From positions 1 to 39,394 of the forward strand of contig DASZXJ010000043.1 of NCBI GenBank assembly GCA_035545895.1: a stretch of DNA of 39,394 nt, given 5' to 3'. The position numbers and the translations under genes are program-made. The DNA is from DASZXJ01 sp035545895 (GTDB taxonomy: Bacteria; Planctomycetota; Phycisphaerae; Tepidisphaerales; Tepidisphaeraceae). Positions within the stretch are counted from its first letter, which is position 1. Each line of letters opens with the position of its first letter. Below are positions 8,313 to 17,362 of this stretch, in pieces. The notes beneath the pieces are model-generated. The model ran no database searches and was not told the origin of the DNA. It was given only the letters and a program-made list of their open reading frames with translations.

Positions 8313-8481
8313 GATTTTGCCCATCTGCCCGTCTTGTGTAACAGCATCTTGTATAACGACTTACATCTCTACGGCTTTGCCCGCCATTGCCCCTGTCGCT
8401 GAAAGACCCGTCTGGCCGATAAATCTGGGGTGGGCGTTGCGTCCTGAGAATGGGAGATGCGGTTTGGCTTCGCCGATTGAT

Positions 8482-8919
8482 GTGAAAATCAAGCGAATGG
8501 GCACGGGCGGCACGGACGTGCCTTTGCCTCGCCGGATGACCGAACATGCGGCTGGGTTTGATCTATGCGCTGCGCTGACCGAGCCCACAAGCATCATGCC
8601 GGGAGAGATACTGGTCGTGCCCTGCGGTTTCGCGATGGCATTGCCGGAAGGTTACGAGGCCCAGGTTCGGCCGCGCTCGGGTCTGGCAAGCAAGTCGGGC
8701 ATTACTCTGATCAACACCCCCGGAACGATTGATTCGGATTACCGCGGCGAAGTGAAAGTGCCTCTGGTCAATCTCGGCAAGGAGCCATTCGTCATCGAGC
8801 GAGGCATGCGGATCGCCCAGATGGTCGTCATGCCCGTGCCCAAGGTGAATTTGATTGAAGTGACCGAGTTGGACGATACCGCCCGAGGCAAGGGCGGGTT
8901 TGGACATACAGGACATTAG
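8482..8919 (+). CDS. dut: Deoxyuridine 5'-triphosphate nucleotidohydrolase (dUTPase)
   Basis: 145 residues from GTG 8482, the normal trimeric dUTPase length. It converts dUTP to dUMP, keeping uracil out of DNA and feeding dTMP synthesis. All five motifs are present: AAGFDL (23-28), PRSGLASKSG (64-73), NTPGTIDSDYRGEV (78-91), IERGMRIAQMV (105-115) and RGKGGFGHTG (135-144), the last with His where Ser is usual. The frame is open back to 8317, but the extra 55 residues show no dUTPase similarity. ATG 8497 is an alternative but would cut the first beta strand. It lies upstream of ftsK, separated by a repeat. Confidence 0.93.
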   Translation: MKIKRMGTGGTDVPLPRRMTEHAAGFDLCAALTEPTSIMPGEILVVPCGFAMALPEGYEAQVRPRSGLASKSGITLINTPGTIDSDYRGEVKVPLVNLGKEPFVIERGMRIAQMVVMPVPKVNLIEVTELDDTARGKGGFGHTGH

Positions 8920-8929
8920 GAGATTTCGG

Positions 8930-8995
8930 ATTGCCGATTGCGGAATGCGGATTTGAATTGTTCAATCCGAAATCCGAAATCCAAAATCCGCAATT
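8930..8995. repeat. AATCCGAAATCC tract, copy 2, with partly self-complementary halves
   Basis: GGATTGCCGATTGCGGAATGCGG is followed by AATCCGAAATCCGAAATCC (8964-8982). The halves are roughly inverse to each other and could fold. The right half matches the tract at 6344-6362. It fills the gap between dut and ftsK. Confidence 0.5.
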
Positions 8996-9000
8996 GATAC

Positions 9001-11373
9001 ATGGATCGATCACGCATCATTCGTCAATCGCTTTTGTTTCTTGGCATTGGCGCCTGGGTGTTTCTGTTTCTTTCGCTGGCGAGCTTTCATGCGAGCGATT
9101 GGCCGAGCCACCAGGTTTACCCGTATCCGCCGATCCAGAACCTGTGCGGGCCGACGGGTTCATATGTGGCTTACTACTGCTTTCTTGCGCTGGGTGAAGG
9201 TTTGTTCCCCGTGCTGTTTCTGACAGGCGTGGGCCTGGCGATGGTGATGTTCAAGCAGCGCGTGCAGGACCTTTGGATTCGCTCGATTGGATTACTGATT
9301 CTCAGCATCGCGTTTGCGTCGCTGGTGCATCACATTCAGCCCGGCTCGGCCAGCGCGTTGCCGGAAGGACATGGGGGCATCGTCGGAATCGGCACGAGCA
9401 CGTGGCTGCAACTGCGGTTTCATACCGTGGGCACGCGGATTGTGCTGTTTACGTTGATGTTGATCGGGCTGCTGCTGGCAGCCGACGAACTGGTGCTGCA
9501 CACGCCCGCCGTGGTGACCAGCGCGATCGGCAAAGTGAAGGAACACGCCCCATCGTGGAGGAATTGGAAGATCGTTCCCCTGCCAGCTCTGCCGCGCATG
9601 TCGAAGTTTGTGACCAAGGAAACGGTCGCAAAGCCGGCCAAGCCGAAGAAAGCAATCGTTAAAGTCGTCAAGGAGGAAGAGGCTGAGGACGAGGAAGAAA
9701 AGCCGGTTGAATCCAAGCGCAAGGCTGCGGCTGTCGAGGACATTGAGGAAGACGAGGAACCGGAAAAGCCTGCTGCAGTGGTTCCAGCCGCGCCTATTCG
9801 CAAGGACATCATTGTCCGTCTGCCCAGTGCGATGAAGCCGCGGCAGGTTGCCCCGCCGCCGCCCAAGGAACTTGGCGAATATCATCTGCCCAACTGGGAT
9901 GTACTGGATGATGCGGAATACGGATTTGCCGCCACGCAGGAAACCTTTGTCCGGCAGATGGCAGCCATTCTGGAAAAGTCATTGCAGGAATTCAACATCG
10001 ATGCGCATGTGGTCGAGATCGACACCGGCCCGGTCATCACCGTTTACGAACTGGCGCTCGCGCCGGGCGTGAAGGTCTCGACGATCTCCGCATTGACCAA
10101 CGACATTCAGCGGGCACTCAAGGCCGAGACCATTCGAATCGTCGCGCCGATTCCCGGCAAGAATACCGTTGGCATCGAAGTGCCCAATGCGCAAAAGGAA
10201 AAGGTTCGACTCAAGGAGCTGATGCAGCTCGCGCCCGATGCGCTGAACAAGATGGCTGTGCCGTTGTTCCTTGGCAAGGATTCCAGCGGCTCGCCGCTGG
10301 TCGATGATCTGACCCGCATGCCCCACCTGCTGATTGCCGGCACGACCGGTTCGGGCAAGAGCGTGTGCATCAACTCGATCATCATGTCGATCATGTACCG
10401 CCAGCGGCCGGACATGGTGAAGCTGATCCTGGTGGATCCCAAGGTCGTGGAAATGGCCTCATTCAAGGAAATTCCGCACCTGATGTGCCCGGTGATCAAT
10501 GATTCCGCCCGCGCGTGCAGCGTGTTGGAATGGGCCTGCGAGAAAATGGACGAGCGATACGAATTTCTCGCCGAGGCCGGCGTGCGAAACATCAAGGGAT
10601 ACAACAGCCTGACGACGCAGGAACTGGTGGAGCGCTTCCACCCCGCCACGCCGGAAGAGGAAGCGCGAATCCCCAAGAAGCTGCCTTATATTGTCATTAT
10701 CGTAGATGAACTGGCCGACCTGATGATGACCAGCGGCAAGGAAGTGGAATCGCATATCGTGCGCCTGGCGCAAAAGGCCCGCGCGGTCGGCATTCATTTG
10801 ATCCTCGCGACTCAGCGTCCGCAGGCGACGGTGGTGACGGGCCTGATCAAAGCCAACATGCCCGCCAAGATTGCCTTCCGCGTCTCGAGCAAGATGGACA
10901 GCCGAATCGTGCTCGATATGAACGGCGCGGAAGTCCTGCTCGGGCAAGGCGACATGCTTTACCTGCAGGCCGGCGCATCCAAACCCATTCGCTCGCAGGG
11001 CACGTTCATCGACGACAAGGAAACGCGCGAAAGCGTCAAGCTGGTTTGCAACGCTGCTGAGCAGCAATTTGAACCCGAACTGGTACAGATCAAGGCGACT
11101 GGCAACATCGACGAAGGGGCTGCCAAGGACGATCTATTTGACCAGGCGGTGCGCGTTGTTCTGGAAACCAAGCGAGGCAGCGTCAGTCTGCTTCAGCGGC
11201 GGCTAACCATCGGTTACAGCCGTGCCAGCCGGCTCATCGAAGCGATGGCGGTCGCTGGAATCGTCGGAGATTACAAAGGCTCGCAGGCCCGCGAAGCGCT
11301 CATCACCGTCGAGCAGTGGGACGCCATGCATCAGCAGCAACAGATCGACGAGCAAAGCGGCATGACGGTCTAA
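9001..11373 (+). CDS. ftsK: DNA translocase FtsK/SpoIIIE
   Basis: 790 residues. It is an inner-membrane-anchored motor that pumps chromosomal DNA through the closing septum and activates XerCD at dif. The first ~165 residues hold about four membrane helices. A charged, Lys/Glu/Pro-rich linker spans about 200-290. The alpha-beta motor follows with Walker A GTTGSGKS (447-454), Walker B YIVIIVDELADLMM (about 563-576) and the ATQRP motif. The C-terminal gamma winged helix (about 725-785, DQAVRVVLETKRGSVSLLQR) would read KOPS-type sequences. The linker is short next to that of E. coli. The start directly follows the repeat at 8930-8995 with no good ribosome binding site. Confidence 0.96.
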   Translation: MDRSRIIRQSLLFLGIGAWVFLFLSLASFHASDWPSHQVYPYPPIQNLCGPTGSYVAYYCFLALGEGLFPVLFLTGVGLAMVMFKQRVQDLWIRSIGLLILSIAFASLVHHIQPGSASALPEGHGGIVGIGTSTWLQLRFHTVGTRIVLFTLMLIGLLLAADELVLHTPAVVTSAIGKVKEHAPSWRNWKIVPLPALPRMSKFVTKETVAKPAKPKKAIVKVVKEEEAEDEEEKPVESKRKAAAVEDIEEDEEPEKPAAVVPAAPIRKDIIVRLPSAMKPRQVAPPPPKELGEYHLPNWDVLDDAEYGFAATQETFVRQMAAILEKSLQEFNIDAHVVEIDTGPVITVYELALAPGVKVSTISALTNDIQRALKAETIRIVAPIPGKNTVGIEVPNAQKEKVRLKELMQLAPDALNKMAVPLFLGKDSSGSPLVDDLTRMPHLLIAGTTGSGKSVCINSIIMSIMYRQRPDMVKLILVDPKVVEMASFKEIPHLMCPVINDSARACSVLEWACEKMDERYEFLAEAGVRNIKGYNSLTTQELVERFHPATPEEEARIPKKLPYIVIIVDELADLMMTSGKEVESHIVRLAQKARAVGIHLILATQRPQATVVTGLIKANMPAKIAFRVSSKMDSRIVLDMNGAEVLLGQGDMLYLQAGASKPIRSQGTFIDDKETRESVKLVCNAAEQQFEPELVQIKATGNIDEGAAKDDLFDQAVRVVLETKRGSVSLLQRRLTIGYSRASRLIEAMAVAGIVGDYKGSQAREALITVEQWDAMHQQQQIDEQSGMTV

Positions 11374-11505
11374 GCCTGTCAATACCATCCTTTTGTGTCA
11401 TCAGATGAGACAGTCATGTCGCAGCCCGCGAATTCCTGGTAGTGGGTTATTTTGAGATTGGTTGATTCAGCGCGGCCGTTTGCGGTGGGTTTGGGCGCTC
11501 GAAAA

Positions 11506-11564
11506 CCCGCCGCAAGCGGCGGGGCTAAAATGGCTTGCCGGGAGCAATCCCCTCGTGACGAGGG
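11506..11564. repeat. Two GC hairpins between ftsK and aroB
   Basis: CCCGCCGC-AA-GCGGCGGG (11506-11523) and the palindrome CCCTCGTGACGAGGG (11550-11564) are perfect short-looped hairpins in the gap 11374-11587. Neither is followed by a T-run. They look like dispersed intergenic repeats. The second overlaps the place where the aroB -35 box should be. Confidence 0.55.
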
Positions 11565-11575
11565 TTCGCGGCTGT

Positions 11576-11581
11576 TACAAT
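11576..11581 (+). promoter_or_regulatory. aroB -10 box TACAAT, leaderless geometry
   Basis: TACAAT ends 6 nt before the GTG at 11588, so transcription would start at or next to that codon. The same box at the same distance precedes the sigma-like gene at 34405. The -35 region (TCGTGA at 11553-11558) is poor. Confidence 0.45.
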
Positions 11582-11587
11582 GTGCCG

Positions 11588-12673
11588 GTGCATACAGTCT
11601 CGGTCCATATCCCCGGCGGCGCAGCGTACGACATCATCGTTCGTCCAAACCTGATGGCCAGTGCGGGCTTGACCTTGCGAGGCCTGAGCGGGTCCACCAA
11701 GGCAGGCATCGTCACCGACTCGGTCGTCGGCTCGCATTATCTTTCAACGCTTGAAGCAACCCTGAAAAAGGCTGAGTTTGAACCGATTGCGGTTATCCTT
11801 CCCAGCGGCGAAGACCATAAAACCGTTGAATCGATCGCCAAGATTTACGATGCCCTGCTTCCGAAAAGGTTTGACCGCAATACACCGATCATCGCGCTGG
11901 GCGGCGGTGTGATCGGCGATATGACCGGTTTTGCCGCCGCCACCATCCTGCGCGGCGTGCCTTTCGTGCAAATGCCCACCACCTTGCTTTCAATGGTCGA
12001 TGCCAGCGTCGGCGGGAAAACCGGCGTGAATCATTCGGTCGGCAAAAACCTGATCGGCGCGTTTCATCAGCCGCTGGCCGTTCTAATCGATCCGCAAACA
12101 CTTAAGACCTTGCCGCCTCGCGAATTGAAAAGCGGACTTGCCGAGTGCATCAAGCATGAAGTCATTCGGGATGCAGATGGGTTCGTCCGACTGGAAAAGA
12201 ACGTCCATCGCGCGATTGCGCTCGATACCGATTATCTCGCCGAACTGGTCGCGCACAACGTTGCGATCAAGGCTCGCGTGGTCGAGGCCGATCCTTTTGA
12301 ACGAGGCGAACGCGCTCACCTCAACTTCGGCCACACCTTTGGCCACGCGATCGAAACCGTTTCGGATTACTCGTATGCCCATGGCGAATGTGTCGCGCTG
12401 GGCATGGCGGCAGCCTGTTTTGCGGCAGTTGAAATCAAATTGCTGGACGAATCTTCACGAAAACGGATTTGCGCCCTGATCGATAAGGCCGGCTTGCCCT
12501 CGCGCGGTCTCACCCTCGATCTGGATGCCGTTTTCAATGCGATGTCGTACGACAAAAAGGTGAAATCCGGCAAACTCAGGTTCGTTCTGCCGGATCGAAT
12601 TGGCCGCGTCGTGATCCGCGACGATGTTCCGGCGGAAGTCGTCCGCGCAGCGATTCATAGCCTCAAGGGGTGA
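11588..12673 (+). CDS. aroB: 3-dehydroquinate synthase
   Basis: 361 residues. It cyclises DAHP to 3-dehydroquinate, the second shikimate step, directly after the DAHP synthase encoded at 20097-21122. The NAD-binding GGGVIGDMTGFAAATILRG block, TTLLSMVDASVGGKTGVN, the metal ligand stretch GLAECIKHEVI and NFGHTFGHAIE then HGECVALGM are all present. The frame is open back to 11462, but that part is encoded by repeats. The start is GTG 11588 or GTG 11582; the former fits both the beginning of related proteins (VHTVSVHI) and a leaderless -10 box ending 6 nt before it. The dprA start follows after 3 nt. Confidence 0.94.
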   Translation: MHTVSVHIPGGAAYDIIVRPNLMASAGLTLRGLSGSTKAGIVTDSVVGSHYLSTLEATLKKAEFEPIAVILPSGEDHKTVESIAKIYDALLPKRFDRNTPIIALGGGVIGDMTGFAAATILRGVPFVQMPTTLLSMVDASVGGKTGVNHSVGKNLIGAFHQPLAVLIDPQTLKTLPPRELKSGLAECIKHEVIRDADGFVRLEKNVHRAIALDTDYLAELVAHNVAIKARVVEADPFERGERAHLNFGHTFGHAIETVSDYSYAHGECVALGMAAACFAAVEIKLLDESSRKRICALIDKAGLPSRGLTLDLDAVFNAMSYDKKVKSGKLRFVLPDRIGRVVIRDDVPAEVVRAAIHSLKG

Positions 12674-12676
12674 TCG

Positions 12677-13822
12677 GTGGCATTGCAACATTGGATTCAA
12701 CTTGCAATGACCGAAGGCGTGGGGCCGATTCTCACGCAGCGACTGATTCAGGCCGCAGGCAGCGCCCAAGCGGCGTGCGGGGCATCAATCAATTTGCTTC
12801 GCACGATCGAAGGTGTCGGCTCGACCAAATCGCGGCAGATTCACGGGTCACTGAACCAAACCGCTGATGAAGCGTTGCGTGAGATCGAGCGCGCTCACCA
12901 TCTTGGCGTTTCGATCATTTGCCCGGACGATGATTTATATCCGACGCTTTTGCGTTCGATTCCCGACCCGCCTGGGGTGCTCTATATCAAGGGCAATCTC
13001 GAACCGCGCGACCTCAATGCAATCGCGATTGTGGGTTCCCGTCGATGCAGTTTTTACGGGCGCGAGCAGGCGGAACGATTCGCCGCGCTTTTGGCGGGAA
13101 CTGGTCTGACAATCATCAGCGGCGGAGCGCGCGGCATCGACTCGGCCGCCCACAAAGGCGCGATGTCGCACGCTCAGGGTCGTACATTGGCGGTGCTGGG
13201 GTGCGGAATCGACACGGTCTATCCGCCTGAAAACAAAGCCTTGTTCGACCAGATTGCCGAACGCGGAGCGGTACTTTCGGAATATCCGATCGGCACGCCT
13301 CCGACCCCTGAAAATTTTCCCAGGCGCAACCGCATCGTCAGTGGGATGTCGCGCGGCGTGCTGGTCATCGAAGCGGATGAACGCAGCGGCGCGCTGATTA
13401 CCGCTCGACAAGCCTGCGACGACCACGGTCGTCCGGTCTTTGCACTTCCGGGGCGTGTGGATAATCGCATGTCGGCCGGTCCTCACAAATTGATTCGCGA
13501 TGGCGCGGCGCTCATTACATGCCTGGAAGATATTTTGGATGGTCTTGGACCACTTCCGCAAAGCGCGGCCGAACCGACACTTTTCGAGGGCGACCAAGAC
13601 AGGTCCACTGAAGTGGCCCCGCCGCGAGAGATTGACGAGACTGTGGGACTTAGCGAGCAGCAACGCGCGATTCTGGTCGGGATTGACGATGAGCCGACCA
13701 GCGTTGATACCATTGTCGAACGAACGACTTTTCCCGTTCATCTGGTCCTTCAGGAATTGACGTTTTTGAGCTTGAAAGGTGCCGTGCGCCGCGTCGATGG
13801 GCAAACTTTTGCGAGACGATAA
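12677..13822 (+). CDS. dprA: DNA-processing protein DprA (Smf)
   Basis: 381 residues with a GTG start 3 nt after aroB, so probably translated from the same mRNA. DprA binds incoming single-stranded DNA and loads RecA during transformation. Residues 1-70 form a helix-hairpin-helix/SAM-like region. The Rossmann-like core holds VGSRRCSFYGREQA, LTIISGGARGIDSAAHKGAM and GRTLAVLGCGIDTVYPPEN (about 113-195), then SGMSRGVLVIEADERSGALITA. The last ~60 residues make the DprA winged-helix domain (ILVGIDDEPTSVDTIVERT). Many non-competent bacteria carry it, so it does not prove natural transformation here. Confidence 0.95.
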   Translation: MALQHWIQLAMTEGVGPILTQRLIQAAGSAQAACGASINLLRTIEGVGSTKSRQIHGSLNQTADEALREIERAHHLGVSIICPDDDLYPTLLRSIPDPPGVLYIKGNLEPRDLNAIAIVGSRRCSFYGREQAERFAALLAGTGLTIISGGARGIDSAAHKGAMSHAQGRTLAVLGCGIDTVYPPENKALFDQIAERGAVLSEYPIGTPPTPENFPRRNRIVSGMSRGVLVIEADERSGALITARQACDDHGRPVFALPGRVDNRMSAGPHKLIRDGAALITCLEDILDGLGPLPQSAAEPTLFEGDQDRSTEVAPPREIDETVGLSEQQRAILVGIDDEPTSVDTIVERTTFPVHLVLQELTFLSLKGAVRRVDGQTFARR

Positions 13823-13825
13823 TCC

Positions 13826-14302
13826 ATGAACGTGAAGTATGGAATGATTACGGTTTTTGTGGTTCGCCCCGACGCATCCGGCAAGTCGCATGAATTGCTT
13901 CAGCTTTTCCGTTCGCCAGGTACATGGCATGGCCGGACCTGGCAGGTGGTGCGAGGCAAGGTCGAAGAAGGCGAATCGTTCATCAGCGCCGCGTTGCGCG
14001 AACTGAAAGAGGAAACCGGACTGCGGCCGCTGGAATTCTTTCGCATCGGCAGCGTTGAGACGTTCTATACTTCGATTGGAGACACCGTTTGGCACTCGGT
14101 TCCGTTCTGCGCCATGATCGATCGAACTCAAACGATTCAACTGAATCGCGAGCATACGGAGATGCGTTGGGTCATGCGCGACGAGATGGAAAGGAAGGTG
14201 ATGTGGGCCGGTGAGGTTCGGCTGCTGCACGATCTATACCGCGATATTCTCGATTATGGCGTTGCCCGCGAGCATTTGAAGATCGAGTTGCCTCCAGCTT
14301 AA
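13826..14302 (+). CDS. Nudix hydrolase
   Basis: 158 residues. The Nudix box is complete: GKVEEGESFISAALREL followed by KEETGL, fitting GX5EX7REUXEEXGU, at about residues 50-72. The preceding GTWHGRTWQVVRG is like that of NudB-type dATP/dihydroneopterin-triphosphate hydrolases, but substrate is not certain. It cleaves a nucleoside diphosphate linked to another group. ATG lies 3 nt after dprA, so it is likely in the aroB-dprA operon. Confidence 0.88.
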   Translation: MNVKYGMITVFVVRPDASGKSHELLQLFRSPGTWHGRTWQVVRGKVEEGESFISAALRELKEETGLRPLEFFRIGSVETFYTSIGDTVWHSVPFCAMIDRTQTIQLNREHTEMRWVMRDEMERKVMWAGEVRLLHDLYRDILDYGVAREHLKIELPPA

Positions 14303-14327
14303 CACACCCTTAAATCAAGTTGATAAT

Positions 14328-15926
14328 ATGGTGTCCCAGATGAATACCGCCACGTCCAATGCGATAAACCGCCAGGCCCAGCTCGGGCGGGATTCGTTGC
14401 GTCTGGCGGCCATTGATGTCGGATCGAACAGCGTCCACATGATCGTGGCGCAGGCCGATCCTGATGGCGCGATTACGACCCTCTGGCGAATGAAGGAAAT
14501 GGTCGGTCTGGGCCGCGGAAGTTTCCCGTCTCGAAAACTGTCGCGCGAAGCGATGGGCCGCGCGATCACGACTCTGGCTCGATTTAAGCAGGCCGCACAG
14601 CAGCGCCAATGCGAAAAAATTGTCGCGGTGGCCACCAGCGCGGTGCGCGAAGCGGAAAACGGCGGCGACTTCATTCAACGCATCAAGCGCGAGACCGGCC
14701 TTTATGTGCGCGTCGTCAGCGCACGCGAAGAGGCAAGGCTGATCTATCTGGCTGTGCGACATGCGATGAAACTCGGCGACAAACCGCACCTGATCGTCGA
14801 TATCGGCGGCGGCAGCGTCGAGTTCATCGTCGGCGACCAGCGACGCTCGCTCCTCCTGGAAAGCCGCAAGCTCGGCGCTTCGCGCATGACCGCCCAATAC
14901 GTCAAATCCGATCCGATCAGCGATCAGGATCAGAAAAAGCTGCTAAAACATTTTGATGACGTCCTTGATCCCCTTGCCGGCGACATTCTCGCGCTTAAAC
15001 CCGTCAAGGCGATTGGCACCAGCGGCACGCTTGAGGCGATGGCAACCATGTGCGGCGCCCATTCCAATGGAAACGGGCATTCAACAACGGTGATCGAACG
15101 AGCGGAATTTGAATCTTTGATTGCGCGGCTTCTGAAGAGCGACAGCGATGATCGTTCGAGCATGCGCGGGCTCGATGATCAGCGGCGCGACCAGATTGTG
15201 GCCGGCGCGTTGCTGGTCGATCAGTTGTTCAACCGGCTGCATTTGAGGCGAATTCATCTTTGTCCATCCGCGTTGCGGGAGGGAATTCTTTTGGACTACC
15301 TGGCCCGACACGTTCCAGAAATGACGATTCGACGCGAGGTTCCCGATCCACGCCGGCGAAGCGTGCTGGATCTGGCTCGTAAATGTGATTGGCACAAGAC
15401 GCACAGCGAGCATGTCGCCATGATCTGCATGTCCCTTTTTGACGATCTCAAACCATTGCACGGCCTGGGCGGAATTGAAAGAGAATTGATCGAATACGGC
15501 GCCCTGCTGCACGACATCGGCTGGCACATTGGCCGAAAGGGACACCACAAGCACAGCATGTACCTGATCTGCAACGGCGATCTGAAGAACTTCACCGATG
15601 AGGAAATCGCGATCATTGCAAATATTGCGCGATATCACCGAAAAGCCGAACCGAAGAAATCGCATGATTCCTATGCCAACCTCTCTTCCTGGGCCCGGCG
15701 AGTGGTGGATGTTGGCGCCTCCCTACTGCGATTGTCGGATGGGCTGGACCGAAGCCATGTCGGGGCAATTACTAAGGTTTCGTGCAGAACGCGCCAGCAC
15801 CGCGTAAAGTGCTTGTTGACTGCCCGGTCCGATGCTGAACTGGAAATCTGGGGCGCAAAACGCAAAATGGACCTCTTCGAAAGGGTCTTCGGGCGTAAGA
15901 TAAGATTTGAACTGGCAAAGAGGTAA
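14328..15926 (+). CDS. Ppx/GppA phosphatase with C-terminal HD domain
   Basis: 532 residues. The N-terminal ~310 residues are an actin-like ASKHA domain of the exopolyphosphatase/pppGpp phosphatase family: AIDVGSNSVHMIVAQ (27-41), VATSAVREAENG and VDIGGGSVEFIVGDQ. The C-terminal part is an HD domain with HSEHVAMICMSLF and YGALLHDIGWHIGRKGHHKHS. This two-domain form degrades polyphosphate and may hydrolyse pppGpp. It starts 25 nt after the Nudix gene; another ATG lies four codons in. Its TAA is 9 nt before the first thymidylate-kinase-like gene, so the three are probably one transcript. Confidence 0.9.
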   Translation: MVSQMNTATSNAINRQAQLGRDSLRLAAIDVGSNSVHMIVAQADPDGAITTLWRMKEMVGLGRGSFPSRKLSREAMGRAITTLARFKQAAQQRQCEKIVAVATSAVREAENGGDFIQRIKRETGLYVRVVSAREEARLIYLAVRHAMKLGDKPHLIVDIGGGSVEFIVGDQRRSLLLESRKLGASRMTAQYVKSDPISDQDQKKLLKHFDDVLDPLAGDILALKPVKAIGTSGTLEAMATMCGAHSNGNGHSTTVIERAEFESLIARLLKSDSDDRSSMRGLDDQRRDQIVAGALLVDQLFNRLHLRRIHLCPSALREGILLDYLARHVPEMTIRREVPDPRRRSVLDLARKCDWHKTHSEHVAMICMSLFDDLKPLHGLGGIERELIEYGALLHDIGWHIGRKGHHKHSMYLICNGDLKNFTDEEIAIIANIARYHRKAEPKKSHDSYANLSSWARRVVDVGASLLRLSDGLDRSHVGAITKVSCRTRQHRVKCLLTARSDAELEIWGAKRKMDLFERVFGRKIRFELAKR

Positions 15927-15935
15927 GGTAAACGC

Positions 15936-16637
15936 ATGGATTCGCTGACTCAGCCGCACCAGTTTCCCGGAAAGCTCATCATCGTTGAAGGAATCGACGG
16001 GTCGGGCAAGAGCACGCAGCTTCAGCTTGCCATGCGCCACCTGCAGGCGCGCGGTCTTAAACCATTCTTTACAGAATGGAACAGTGCCGACCTGGTCAAA
16101 GCGGTCACCAAAAAGGGCAAAAAGAAAATGACCCTGACCCCGATGACCTTTTCCATGCTTCATGCAACTGACTTTGCTCATCGTCTGGCTCATAACATTC
16201 TTCCCCCACTGAAGGCCGGCATGATCGTGCTGGCGGATCGATATGTGTACACCGCCTTTGCCCGCGACGTCGTTCGAGGCTGCGATCCCGCGTGGGTTCG
16301 GCGCGTTTACCAGTTTGCCCCCCGTCCCGATCGCGCGTTCTATTTCAATGTGCCGATTGATGTCAGCATCAGCCGCATCCTGTCCGGGCGGGCGCGACTC
16401 AAGGATTATGAAGCCGGCATGGACCTGAACATCTCCAAAGACCCGGTCGAAAGCTTCAAGATATTTCAGGGTCGCATTCTCAAGGAATATCAACACATTG
16501 TCGGGGAATATGGGCTGACCGAGATCGATGCCACCGCGAGCATCGGCGAGCAGCAGCGCATCGTTCGCGACCTGGTCGATGAAACGCTGGCCGACTATCA
16601 ACCGCCGCAGACCAGCACGCAGGAGTACGCGGTATGA
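15936..16637 (+). CDS. tmk: Thymidylate kinase-like protein, first of a tandem pair
   Basis: 233 residues. The P-loop VEGIDGSGKSTQLQ has an intact Lys (GIDGSGKS at 19-26), and the LADRYVYTAFARD block is the DR(Y/H) motif of TMP kinases. The expected product makes dTDP from dTMP, downstream of dUTPase. The usual REPGGT segment is replaced by FTEWNSADLVKAV, so this belongs to a divergent TMPK clade, and the substrate is only inferred. AGAGG lies about 12 nt before the ATG. The stop overlaps the next gene's start (ATGA). The two proteins are clearly paralogous along their whole length. Confidence 0.82.
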   Translation: MDSLTQPHQFPGKLIIVEGIDGSGKSTQLQLAMRHLQARGLKPFFTEWNSADLVKAVTKKGKKKMTLTPMTFSMLHATDFAHRLAHNILPPLKAGMIVLADRYVYTAFARDVVRGCDPAWVRRVYQFAPRPDRAFYFNVPIDVSISRILSGRARLKDYEAGMDLNISKDPVESFKIFQGRILKEYQHIVGEYGLTEIDATASIGEQQRIVRDLVDETLADYQPPQTSTQEYAV

Positions 16638-17356
16638 ACCAGTTTCGTTACATGGCTCACCAGATGCCCTACCTGCCTACGGTCGGTTGCACGGGCAAGC
16701 TCCTGGTCATCGAAGGAACCGACGGCGTGGGACGTTCGACCCAGGCGTACATGCTCAAGGAGTGGCTCGAAGTGCAGGGCTACGCCGTCATGGAGACCGG
16801 CTGGACGCGTTCCAAACTTGTTGGGCAAGCGATCACCGACGCCAAGGCAGGTCACTCGCTGCATCGGCTGACCTATTGCCTGATGTATGCAACCGATTTG
16901 GCCGACCGACTTGAATACCAGATCATCCCCGCACTCAAGAGCGGTTTCATCGTGCTGGCCGACCGATATGTTTACACCGCAATCGCGCGAGGCATCGCGC
17001 GTGGAGCCGACAAGCAGTGGCTGCGCGATTTATATGGCTTTGCCCTCACTCCCGATCAGGTCTTTTACCTGCAGATTCCGGTGCGCGACCTGGTGCAGCG
17101 CGTACTGGCCGCGGGAAAGATGAATTACTGGGAAAGCGGCCTGGACATGAACTACGGCGACGACCTTTATGACAGCTTCATCGCTTATCAGACTGAACTG
17201 ATCGAGCAATTTGATGCCATGTCCGAGGAATATCGCTTTACCAATCTTGACGCGCGACTGGAACCCAAGGAAATCCAGAAGCAGCTTCGCCGCGCGGTTG
17301 GCGCTTACCTGACGTCCGAAAACGGACTTTCGCGCACAATAGTAGATAGTATCTGA
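16634..17356 (+). CDS. Thymidylate kinase-like paralogue with Arg in the P-loop
   Basis: 240 residues, overlapping the previous gene by 4 nt. It shares the whole TMPK-like layout (IEGTDGVGRSTQAY, ETGWTRSKLVGQA, LADRYVYTAIARG, GLDMNYGDDLYDSF). However, the P-loop reads GTDGVGRS, with Arg34 where the catalytic Lys should be. Lys-to-Arg in this loop usually lowers or abolishes phosphoryl transfer, so this copy may be a regulatory or structural partner of the first, perhaps in a heterodimer. This is inference. It ends just before a hairpin shared with the convergent mannosidase gene. Confidence 0.8.
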   Translation: MNQFRYMAHQMPYLPTVGCTGKLLVIEGTDGVGRSTQAYMLKEWLEVQGYAVMETGWTRSKLVGQAITDAKAGHSLHRLTYCLMYATDLADRLEYQIIPALKSGFIVLADRYVYTAIARGIARGADKQWLRDLYGFALTPDQVFYLQIPVRDLVQRVLAAGKMNYWESGLDMNYGDDLYDSFIAYQTELIEQFDAMSEEYRFTNLDARLEPKEIQKQLRRAVGAYLTSENGLSRTIVDSI

Positions 17357-17362
17357 CCGCCC

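Noticed and set aside
12935..14230. 431-residue minus-strand ORF
   Set aside because: It lies antisense to dprA and the Nudix gene, both certain by motif.
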